64,000 nt of DNA from Arthonia radiata (lineage: Eukaryota > Ascomycota > Arthoniomycetes > Arthoniales > Arthoniaceae). The position numbers and the translations under genes were made by a program. A model generated the notes under the pieces. That model did no database searches. It saw nothing but the letters and a program-made list of their open reading frames with translations, and was not told where the DNA came from. Below, one piece after another: positions 43,451-52,122 of this stretch; within the stretch, counting starts at the first letter, position 1; every line of letters begins with the position of its first letter. The stretch is from the NCBI GenBank assembly GCA_002989075.1, contig PSQN01000012.1, positions 1,562,480-1,626,479 of the forward strand, in the 5' to 3' direction.

Positions 43451-44495
43451 TCCGCTCTAGTGTCTTTGTGGTCTACTGCCCTTGTCATCTTAATTTTCGA
43501 GCATGCCGGATGTTCGTGATCACAGCATCGACGTCGAATGCTGCATCAACTAGATCCCGAGCTTCACAAGCGCAAGCACAACGACTCAACCGTCCTGTAA
43601 GTGTGCGCACGCTACGAAGTCTGAAAAACGACTCTCCGTTGGTCCTGTGGGAAGACAGTTGAGCATCGAGACGAACGGGTTAGGATGGCTGCCGGTACTC
43701 TAGTGCATGCTTATGAAGTATGGCGCATACGAGGATGGTTGAAAGCGTCCACTGATCTGGAGACGACACACAAATGTGGAGAGACTACTGTGGAAACATG
43801 AACGATTCTAAGTCCTTCGTTGTTCGACTGTTCAGTATACTCGAAAGGATATGCTACAAGTAGGGAGCTCATAAACCGGAGAAGTCTTACGCAGGGGGGC
43901 TTTGAACACATCTAGAATGGCAGTGGGCTCAGAGTCTGCAGGCGCTCCGGGCATAGTTCGACCTAGCTACCAAAAACGGTGATCGATTCGACGGTGCGAA
44001 GGGAGCCGCAGATGTAGATCTGGCTAATTATGTGCGCAAAGCACGACCTAGACTGAGCGACCAAGCTTCTGGGTCCCGGAAGCCCTCAAAGGGCCGGCTA
44101 CGTGCAAGTCGCCCGAGACGTGGAGACTGCCAGCGACCGTGAGTGGGCCGGTTGCACTGAATGTGCCAGCAACGCGCACTGGACCCACGGCGTTGAGTGA
44201 CCGAGCCACAGGCAGAGGACCCTAGCTGTGGTACATCTCACCTGGCTTTGCGAGGTCGGCTTTGTCTCCTGACCGTTCGCTGTGATGGTGGGTTGGAGGA
44301 AGCCTCCAACCGCTCTCGCTGGTCATGGTGTAGGCCCTGCGCTGGCTGTGATATTGGGCAAGCAAAGCGGACCTTGGTCGCCACCGGCGGTCTTGTTGAG
44401 GTCGAGGTCGATGCGTTACCACGATCGTCGCTCCGAGTTTCCTTGCTCGTACAAACGTAGAAAGTCCTCGATCGCAGTCGTAGCTCTTGCATTCC
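43451..44495. other. Intergenic spacer
   Basis: There is 1 kb with no recognisable gene. Overlapping frames at 44197-44521 on both strands are open but mirror each other and lack resemblance. From 43900 to 44200 the sequence is GC-rich without repeats that I can see. No RNA gene was noticed. Confidence 0.4.
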
Positions 44496-45743
44496 TCACC
44501 TGAACTCATGCGCAATCGCATTCCTCAGCTCCTGGCCTGTCTTGCCAGCATCTAACTTTCTGCTCTTCTTGAACTCCTCACTCTCATAAAAGCTCACCAT
44601 CTCCTTGTGCGTTTTCTCGAACAGTCCCTCTGCCCATTTCGCGTTACCCGCGAACGCCCACAGCTTCTCGTGTATGACCTTCAATTTATCTTCCTCATCA
44701 TCATTCGCCCAGAATCCGTTATACTCCCGAGGGATGAAGTGCGTAGGAAACGGTCCAGTTCTTGAGAAGTACTTATTCAAGAACGCCTGCTCAGCCAGAT
44801 TATTGTCGAAGTTGTTTGGGTCTGCAGCTTCTCGCATTAACCGCTTATGCATGGCCTTACTGGGATTGAAGACGGTGACGCCGACATTGATCTCCTCGAT
44901 GTACATCATCCTCGCGCCGGAGAAGACGAAGTCGCATAACTCTTTCTCATTCTTTTTGTCTTCTGGGTGTGTGATCAGGTCTTTCTTGCAATGCTGCTTT
45001 TCTGAGACGTCAAAGATGTCGTCGATAGGCTTCAATGGGAAAGCATCGCTATCGAGGAAGGCAATAAGAGAAAACTGCGTCTGGTCCCACATGTGCAACT
45101 TGCTGAAGAGGTCGCGCCAGCGCGCCCAAATGGCGACGGTGGGCTTCCAGTCGACAAGTGGAAGCTCGACAACATTGGTGCCGGCAGCCGTGAGGAGATC
45201 GCGCTGCTCTTGCGCTATGAAAGGCGCAACGAATACAGTGAAGGGGTAGCCCTGTCTGGTGGCGCTCTCGGGCTTCCAGAGAATGCGATAGGCGAGTTGC
45301 TCAGTAGCGAGAAAGTATGGGTCGTAGGTAGAGCTGTTCCGCGTGCAAAGGTATGTTGCGAAGGTAGGTCCATGATTCTTTGCTTTTGGGTCTAGGTACA
45401 TTGGTGGAAGTTTGGCGAGTGTGGACAGCCCTTTGGGCTGGTGGTACTCCGTGAGCTCGGCTTGAAAGGAGAAGAAAGCCTCATTGAAGCCGGTGCTGCC
45501 TGCTTCTTCGTTCTTCTGGTCTTCGTTGGCGGTGAGCGCGGGCAAGATTGGGTTGTCATCGCTTGTCGCATCTTGGAGCGGGTGCTGGGCTCCGTTGACT
45601 GCAGTCTGCCATTTGTGAGGCACTCGAGTGCGGAAGGAGCTTGGGACTGGCGGACTGGGCCTGAACTGGAGATAGTAGAAAAGAGCGACAAGCGCGACTG
45701 CAGCAAAGAGGTATGTGAGGCGTCGAGGCTTGGTTGTGAGCAT
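44496..45743 (-). CDS. Type II membrane glycosyltransferase, GT8 (glycogenin/GNT1-like)
   Basis: An intronless frame of 415 residues. Residues 1-10 are cytosolic, 11-27 (YLFAAVALVALFYYLQF) form a signal anchor, and a stem region to about 120 follows, giving Golgi type II topology. The catalytic domain contains ATYLCTRNSSTYDPYFLATEQLAYRI, then FSLIAFLDSDAFPLKPID with the DxD metal-binding motif, FSGARMMYIEEINVGVTVFNPS and EQAFLNKYF. This pattern is that of GT8 enzymes, fungal N-acetylglucosaminyl- or glucosyltransferases like yeast Gnt1. The likely role is sugar addition to secretory glycans; donor and acceptor are not predictable. Confidence 0.83.
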   Translation of the reverse strand: MLTTKPRRLTYLFAAVALVALFYYLQFRPSPPVPSSFRTRVPHKWQTAVNGAQHPLQDATSDDNPILPALTANEDQKNEEAGSTGFNEAFFSFQAELTEYHQPKGLSTLAKLPPMYLDPKAKNHGPTFATYLCTRNSSTYDPYFLATEQLAYRILWKPESATRQGYPFTVFVAPFIAQEQRDLLTAAGTNVVELPLVDWKPTVAIWARWRDLFSKLHMWDQTQFSLIAFLDSDAFPLKPIDDIFDVSEKQHCKKDLITHPEDKKNEKELCDFVFSGARMMYIEEINVGVTVFNPSKAMHKRLMREAADPNNFDNNLAEQAFLNKYFSRTGPFPTHFIPREYNGFWANDDEEDKLKVIHEKLWAFAGNAKWAEGLFEKTHKEMVSFYESEEFKKSRKLDAGKTGQELRNAIAHEFR

Positions 45744-46434
45744 CTTGCTCTTTCAAAAGGCGTTATGTTCCAGCCATTCCCTTTGGAACCCAAAGAGACG
45801 AGGCCTTCAACACGGGTCGCCTAATGGTCGGTATCCAGAACAGGACATGCTACAGCAAATTGACTGCGGCGGACGCTCCTGTGTCTGTGTTCACACGAAG
45901 CACGTCTCTGTACGAGAACGGCTCGATCCAGGATCTTGTTCTCCTCCGCAAAAGAGGCGTTTATCCCCTGTCAGTTCATGCACTGGCGATCGTTTTAGCG
46001 CGTCAGGACCATGGAGCTTTCCACAAAGGGGCAAGCGCAATTGAGGAGGGCCGAGGCTCGTCGGGGCTAAGGTCGCGCCCACCGTGCAAAGTATGAATGC
46101 GCCTGGTAAGGTGCGTTGTTGGTGGCTCACGTCCATCCAGTCATGCATTGGAGACGAGCTAGACGAAGCTCGCTACGACCATGGCCGCAATACTCACTCC
46201 ATCGTACGAGTCGCTGATGTGTATTTGACCCGTCTTCGCCCAGGCATTGGCGTCACCATTGGCACGCGACTCGTCACTGTGGAGAATGTTTGGCTGAATT
46301 TTGGATCACAGCGCTGAGCGTAGGCATTCTTTGGTCTACGTGTAAGAGTCGGACGAAGAGCATCCATCAATTAATCATCTGTATAGCCAACGGAGACGCG
46401 ATAGACGCCCGGTTGGGCGGCAGGTCCGCCTGCT
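45744..46434. other. Divergent promoter region, GT8 / SGNH protein
   Basis: A spacer of 691 bp lies between the divergent starts of the GT8 gene and the SGNH-type gene. Several frames of 77-127 codons are open on the plus strand, but they overlap the GT8 start antisense and show no family features. Confidence 0.4.
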
Positions 46435-47783
46435 ATGGACGGCGTCAATGGCGGTTGGAAGTCGAGTCACAGCCGCAAGTCATCCAGCAAAGAACCTTTT
46501 CCTCGCGGCCCATATCTTCCCACAGAGTCTCCATGGCGGCATTACCTCAGCATAGCAGCGGTAGCATGGTTTCTCTTCTCACTATGGCCGACGATCAGCC
46601 ATTTCACATCCAATTCATCTCGAGTACGTCTTCCGTCTACGCAACGACCTTAGTTTAATGCTTCGACTGACTTGCAATCTAGGATCGCAGCATTGCGCGC
46701 AAGCCTTCAACGACGGTCACCACGACAGTGGCAATGCCTCCCATACAGACAACCGCCCTGCCCGGGTCCCTTACGCACACCAAGTACGACCCGTCACGGC
46801 TGCCTGACACCCAAAACACATTTGCGGACTTCACACAAAGCCACAACTGTACTGTGGACTCGCTGGAGCTACACGGTGCCTTCGAGCCGCTCTGTGAGAC
46901 GAAAGAGGAGGTTCTTGAGGCAATGACAACAGGTGGCCGGCTAGGCTTTGACAAGCCTTTCAGTCCCAATGGGTGTGACATGCGATGGTTCTCGTCAGAC
47001 GAAATTTGTGACATACTGACGCGATTCGAGAAGATATACATATTGGGTGACAGCATGATGAGGAACGTCGCCGTTGCGCTGAGCGTAATCTTGAGAAGAG
47101 ACTTTGTGATGGGCGGCCGGGCAAACTGGGTCAACTTGCCAGACGACCTGGGTTCGGACTGCAAATGCACACAGCCATTCGAGACCAGGAAATGCGCCTA
47201 CTATTCCACCGTCAGTACTCGCGTCACCTGGAGGGAAGACCCCAACTCCGTCTATTGCTCTCCAGCAGGAAGAGGCGGGTTCGAATACAACGCTCTACTG
47301 CAATATCCGATCCAAGAGACAGACATGTGGGACTTCGTGAGGCATCTATCGGTGCCGACACCGCCGAAGAAGCCGTATGCGTTCGTCATGGGACATGGCT
47401 TGTGGAACGACCTGGAGATCGACAAGACGTACGCCTGGGTCGATCAAGCGATCGATGGTATCACGAAGCAGGCGCCGTATCTCAAATCACATCCGAAGAA
47501 CTTCCACAAGCTTTTTCTTGGACCAAATGCGGCAGGTATCAAGAAGCCGGAGATCTTCGTCGCTCGGCAAGGCAACATTGCTTTGACAAAGTTCGAGAAG
47601 GCGGTGGCGCCCTTCGTGCAGGACCGTGGGTTTGACTTCCTTGGGACGTACAACGCAACCATTCAGACGAACAATCCTGACGGGACCCATGGTGGCATGA
47701 AGAATAACTTGCTGAAGGCGATGATGATCTTCAACTGGTTGGACAAGATGGACACGAGCGGCTATACGCATACAGAGGCATGA
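46435..47783 (+). CDS. Type II membrane SGNH/PC-esterase-like protein
   Basis: The model is join(46435-46623, 46683-47783), 429 residues, with one 59-nt intron (GTACGT to TCTAG, CTGAC branch). Exon 1 encodes a cytosolic tail and a membrane anchor (YLSIAAVAWFLFSLWPTISHF). Exon 2 continues with a Thr-rich stem. The lumenal domain has 'CDMRWFSSDEICDILTRFEKIYILGDSMMRN', where GDSxxRN contains the nucleophile Ser, and ends with 'NPDGTHGGMKNNLLKAM', the D-x-x-H block. That pairing defines PC-esterase/TBL-like SGNH proteins, many of which add or remove acetyl groups on polysaccharides in the Golgi. The acceptor glycan is unknown. Neighbouring genes are also glycan-related. Confidence 0.78.
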
Positions 47784-48475
47784 AGAGGACCCTGGTTCGG
47801 TCTGAATTGGCTTGAAGGCTGCTTTGAATAGCATGGAAGGCTCTTGGATAGCATTGGCGTTGCGAACGGATAGGAGGGCATCATGTCGTATACAGGGATT
47901 GCATACATCTGGCGGGAAATTATCGGACGACTGTACGTCAAGGGATGAAGGTACTGGGAATATCAATATCGCAAATCGAGCACTCGAAAGTGAACAGCGG
48001 CCACATCCACAATGCTATGTATCTTCTTCGTTTCAAACTCCACGCCATCGCCGCCATTGGCATCTTCAACACTGATCACTAGAGAGTCCAAGCTTAAGGC
48101 TCCACATCTCGGCATCCCAGGCTACCGGGTTGAGCAGAGCTCTGTCGATCAATGCATATGCGACATGTGCCTGACAGCAACAGAGTGTTATGTACCTTCA
48201 ACTAGCTAAAGCGCAGAGATGCTCTCAAATGCAATTCACGACTTCTCTTTCTGTTAGAGTGTACTTATAGTCTGAAGCAGTAGAAAGCTCCTCATAGCTC
48301 TCGTATCCTCGCCTCCCCTCCTACCTGTGGAATACGCGACCGGAGAAAGCACCAGTGTTTGACTTGTGACGGGACATAAGCATAGCTTCCTTATGGGCAA
48401 AATGCCCACGTGTTGACAAGTCTTTCACTCACCCCCCTGTGATCTCTTTCCCTCGATCAGCACACCGTCCCAACC
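47784..48475. other. Intergenic spacer
   Basis: There is 692 bp between the two SGNH genes. No gene, RNA or repeat was recognised. It presumably carries the promoter of the GDSL gene at 48476. Confidence 0.4.
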
Positions 48476-49819
48476 ATGCTGAAAGAACCGGCAGGAGCCA
48501 TTCGGCGCACACCTTCCGGATACGCCCTGTCTCCTCATTCAAATTCCCCCAGCTCTCTCAGAACTCCATTATACGAGAAAGATAGTAGTCACACTGCAAG
48601 ACCACCCAGGAGGTTTAGGATGAATAGAAGATTCATCCGTAGCTTGAAGCGCTGGGGGACATGGAGTCTCTTGCTGTTGGTCCTCATCGTACTCTGGCGA
48701 GAGCTTGGGAGCTCTGTGAGTGAACAAGAAGAGAGCAGCACCGGCCGGTTCGCAAGAATACGAGGGAGAGGTGCAAACAAGCGAGATTTGAGGCATCGAA
48801 GTTGGCCGGGATGGGAGGGCATACACAAAATCTACGCTTTGTACGTATCGACAGCCCTCATAGCAACCAAGAGCGTGCAGGCTAATGTTTTGAACAGTGG
48901 CGACTCTCACACCGACTGGGGGTTTGATCCTTCGGGCGACCAACCGACCTCCTCCAACCCCATTGGCAACCCCAAGTATCCTGGAATGACCTCCTGCTAC
49001 GGCCCCAACTATCTCACGCATCTCACTGGTGCTCTCAATCAGTCACAGATACTCGCCTACAACCTTGCGCGCCCTGGCTCCACAATCATAAACTCCCGCC
49101 AAGTACAAGGCCTCGACCCTTTCGGCCAAGGCATGGGTCTCGAAGACCAGATTGACAAGCTCTTCCTCGCAAATTATGATACCAGCTCTGCACGCGGTTC
49201 AGGTTCCGGTTGGACGCAAGAAGAGACATTGTTTGTCTTTTACGCAGGTGTGGACGAGAGTATGTTTGAATTCATTCAGCGAGGGAATGATACGGCAAGA
49301 AATACAACAGACGTGGATCTGAACATGCAGGTGTATCTGAACGACCTTGAGCGGATCTTTGAGTACGGTGCGAGAAACTTTCTGATCATCGGCATACCTG
49401 GGCTGGAAGAATCACCATTGATGCGGAATTGCGGAATCAACAAAGCCCTGGGGCGATTCGGTGCTGAGCTACTGGACCTCAATGGCCGGCTAGCGTTCAT
49501 GGCGCAGCTCTTCGCACATAAGCACACGGAGGACGCAACCGTATTCTTCTATAATAATCACAAGACGAGCATTCTCACACGCAACGATCCGAAGACTTTT
49601 GAGGAAACCAAAGGCGTACAGCGCATGGAAGGCTACTGCTACTTTTATGAAGATAAGAAAGAGGTCATCGAATTCGACCCGGCCTGCAGGGCTCCGCTTG
49701 ATGAGTTTTACTGGCGTGATACTCGACATCATACGGAGCCTTTTCATCGGTTGATGGCGAAGATGATCGTCGACCTCTTGTCTGACGTGCGAAATGCGCT
49801 GCCTTATGAGTTCTATTAG
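48476..49819 (+). CDS. Membrane-anchored GDSL/SGNH hydrolase
   Basis: A frame of 447 codons is open from 48476, but a 57-nt intron at 48841-48897 (GTACGT to TTGAACAG) is very likely. Removing it joins KIYA to FGDSHTDWGFD, the classical GDSL block with the nucleophile Ser, and gives 428 residues. The intron is a multiple of three with no stop, so the unspliced form would also be open. A cytosolic tail with basic residues precedes a membrane anchor (SLLLLVLIVLW). Other blocks are AYNLARPGSTI, WTQEETLFVFYAGVDESM (GxxD-like), FLIIGIPGLEESPLM, and DTRHHTEPFHRLMA, where D and H of the catalytic triad are expected. The family includes fungal acetylesterases (CE16) and lipases. It follows another SGNH gene in the same direction. 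Confidence 0.82.
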   Translation: MLKEPAGAIRRTPSGYALSPHSNSPSSLRTPLYEKDSSHTARPPRRFRMNRRFIRSLKRWGTWSLLLLVLIVLWRELGSSVSEQEESSTGRFARIRGRGANKRDLRHRSWPGWEGIHKIYALYVSTALIATKSVQANVLNSGDSHTDWGFDPSGDQPTSSNPIGNPKYPGMTSCYGPNYLTHLTGALNQSQILAYNLARPGSTIINSRQVQGLDPFGQGMGLEDQIDKLFLANYDTSSARGSGSGWTQEETLFVFYAGVDESMFEFIQRGNDTARNTTDVDLNMQVYLNDLERIFEYGARNFLIIGIPGLEESPLMRNCGINKALGRFGAELLDLNGRLAFMAQLFAHKHTEDATVFFYNNHKTSILTRNDPKTFEETKGVQRMEGYCYFYEDKKEVIEFDPACRAPLDEFYWRDTRHHTEPFHRLMAKMIVDLLSDVRNALPYEFY

Positions 49820-50425
49820 GATGTAAGGTCATCACCTTGCATATTAATTGTGCGACTTAGAAGTGAGAAATAGAGCTCACCAGCTTGCTGTCCGCGAAGA
49901 CGTTCCATGAGATATTCACCCTTAGCGCGAGTTCTCCAGCATACTTAGTAATACTTCCAGCTGAAGACGCTTTCCCTTCACAACAACAGCACAACTCCCA
50001 CTTTCCTCGACTTCAGAGACCTATCTATCTGCTACGCGAGCTTGAGCCGTGCAGCCAGCAGCAGGCTCGTCACGCTCTTATCGACCCGTCTACGACCACT
50101 TCAACTCGGCAACAATACGCTGCGGCGAACTGAGCTAACCCGTCATCAGCCTTTGCATCTGCTGCTTCCCACTTCGCTTCGAAGAGAGCGGCGCAGTCGG
50201 TGAGCCCTCGAAATCGACCACATCTATTGATATGGCAGCGCTCTAATCAAAACCTTCTGCAGACGACGTGAACTCTTCATCTCTGTCTGTGCTACGCTGT
50301 GGCACAGCACCAGCATCACTTCGAATCAGCTTTGGAAATTGGCCACCTCGTAACACTCTCCGCGCACCTCAAACTCCGGCCAGTGCCACGCCTCTCACCA
50401 ATCACTCCAGTCACTCGCATCCGAA
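49820..50425. other. Intergenic spacer and leader
   Basis: There is 606 bp. Plus-strand frames of 82 and 100 codons (49885-50133, 50268-50570) are open but overlap the start of the next gene in another frame and look compositional. The last 200 bp are C/A-rich, as in fungal leaders. Confidence 0.4.
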
Positions 50426-51169
50426 ATGTCGCGTGAGAGCCCCATGTTCGTGTCTTCTGACCAATCGAGCGCCTTCGTTACTCCGGCGCCCGCGAAATCG
50501 GAATCACCCAGCCCTCTCCCCGATGACGTGCAGGAGCTCCAAGAGCGCCCAGCCAGGCGTCAGCGTCTGAATCACGAGCCCAACCCAGACGAGGTCTATG
50601 TTCTCGTAGACGGCAATCGAATGAGTCTCCACAAGAAGCTGATCGAGACCTCACTTGACAAAGACTCCCCCTATATCAATGTGCTGATTGCGCACGATGA
50701 TCCCGACGCGCCCTTGCCACTACCAAAAGACACACCCTTCTTTGTAACGAAGATGTTCGTGACTTACCTGCATGAGTGGGGTCCGGGCGAAGTCAAAGTC
50801 GTCAAAGGCTACAATCTACGCAGATGGTTCTGCTTCTGGATCTTCGGCGAGGCTATCCGTGCGAAAAAGATCCAAAAGTTTGCGCTCAAGCAGGCACACG
50901 CAATCGTGGGAGAGCGGATCAACAGCAGCCCCACTGAAGACTTTGCGACAGAAATCGATGATCTTTGGGCAATGCCGGAGGGCGGGAGCCAGTTGCGAGA
51001 GTACATGCTCGACGTGTACCGCTGCGCTGGGCTGTGCACACCGGCGCGGCTGAGAGACAAAGATGAAAAATTCCTGATTGAGCTCTGTGAAAATCTCCAG
51101 ACTCAGGATAAGGGAGGAAAGGGCAAGAATGGGCTCAAGACCATGCGATTGGCGGATTACGAAGACTAA
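50426..51169 (+). CDS. Hypothetical protein with BTB/POZ-like N-terminal fold
   Basis: An intronless frame of 247 residues. A disordered start (1-55, Ser/Pro-rich) is followed by 'EVYVLVDGNRMSLHKKLIETSLDKDSPYINVLIAHDD'. That resembles the beginning of fungal BTB-like domains, where a strand pair precedes a helix holding the 'H-K-x-L' phrase. Then come LPKDTPFFVTKMFVTYLHEWG and NLRRWFCFWIFGEAIRAKKIQKFALKQAHAIVGERI, consistent with the helical rest of such a domain. The tail is Lys/Gly-rich. Such proteins are numerous in Dothideomycetes and mostly uncharacterised. The BTB assignment is by shape of the sequence only. Confidence 0.6.
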   Translation: MSRESPMFVSSDQSSAFVTPAPAKSESPSPLPDDVQELQERPARRQRLNHEPNPDEVYVLVDGNRMSLHKKLIETSLDKDSPYINVLIAHDDPDAPLPLPKDTPFFVTKMFVTYLHEWGPGEVKVVKGYNLRRWFCFWIFGEAIRAKKIQKFALKQAHAIVGERINSSPTEDFATEIDDLWAMPEGGSQLREYMLDVYRCAGLCTPARLRDKDEKFLIELCENLQTQDKGGKGKNGLKTMRLADYED

Positions 51170-51206
51170 AGACTCCGCGAAGAATGAGGAGAAGATGGCG
51201 GTTAAC

Positions 51207-51330
51207 ATTCGCTTTTAAAAGCGCGATTGTATATCGTCGCAGAACACCCTGTGCAGTACAGCAGCTGAGCACTGCTGTAATTACCCTATGTTGAGCGTGG
51301 ATTGACGCCGCCGGTGCGTTTGTGTCGAAA
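51207..51330 (+). repeat. Left copy of a 124-bp direct repeat
   Basis: From attcgct at 51207 to about 51330 the sequence recurs at 51593-51717. Shared words include gcgattgtat, ctgctgtaattac, gttgagcgtgga and gccgccggtg. This copy keeps more G and C. It starts 38 bp after the stop of the BTB-like gene. It could be one end of a small LTR-type or TRIM-like element. Confidence 0.7.
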
Positions 51331-51592
51331 GGTGCTTCAAATACACTTCGAGAGCCGAAGGGTAGATGCTGTTGACCCCCTTTCCTAGTTACTCCCCATT
51401 TGTATAGATACAAAAGAAAGTAAATGTCGCAAGTAAGTTTAAGAAGACGTATACTCGTCTATACTCTTCAATAGATATTACTATAAAAACACCTATGCGT
51501 CTTTAGTAGAACGTAAGGTTTAGAAAAAATCTTATGATTTACGAGAAGTAAATAAATATAGGAAGTACGACGTAAAAAGGAAGTAGGGTTAT
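51331..51592. other. AT-rich, RIP-like core between the direct repeats
   Basis: The part from about 51410 is strongly AT-rich (aagaagacgtatactcgtct, ttactataaaaacacctatg) with no open frame. The composition matches the mutated transposon at the left of the window, unlike the flanking genes. It has no recognisable coding capacity, fitting a non-autonomous element. Confidence 0.55.
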
Positions 51593-51717
51593 ATTCGCTA
51601 TTAAGAACACGATTGTATTTCGTCGTAGAGTATGCTATGTATTACAGCATCCTAGCGTTGCTGTAATTACTCGATGTTAAGCGTGGACTGGTGCCGCCGG
51701 TGCTTGTGTGTCCAAAG
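51593..51717 (+). repeat. Right copy of the direct repeat (more AT-rich)
   Basis: This is the second copy of the repeat at 51207-51330, in the same orientation and offset by 386 bp. Many differences are C-to-T or G-to-A relative to the left copy (for example cgattgtattt for cgattgtatat, gttaagcgtgga for gttgagcgtgga). The two copies bracket the AT-rich core. Confidence 0.7.
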
Positions 51718-52122
51718 AAGAGCTCGAAGCGAGCATGTAGACAGTGGGGTCTCACCCTCGTCTGACCAGACAAGCACCGCCATCCATCTCATGGTCAATC
51801 GCAGACGTCCGTTTGCACGCCCGCAGCAAGCCTGCACGGATAAAGTTAGCACAAAAGTCTTGTACAGCAGCCGCATCAGCAACAACGAACATGATTCTGG
51901 CCTCCTGGGAAAGCTACGCTCGTGAAATGGTACGAGTAGCAAAGTGCAGACGCTCTAGGACGTACCTGCGATATGCGCCTCTTCCTTTCGGAAACCTCTG
52001 TTGCTTCCGATCTCATCGTCTTCGTCTGCTAGCACCCAGTTCTTTTCCTCTTTGTGGTCGAACCAATACTGGTCAACGGGATTGTGCGCCTGATCGCGGA
52101 AGATCAGCAGTTGTCGAGGCAG
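51718..52122. other. Intergenic spacer next to pseudogene B
   Basis: There is 405 bp. A plus-strand frame (51744-52229) is open for 161 codons, but it runs partly antisense to pseudogene B and has no resemblance. No gene is called. Confidence 0.35.

Noticed and set aside
44197-44521. Overlapping open frames on both strands
   Set aside because: They mirror each other, have no domain resemblance and no splice partners.
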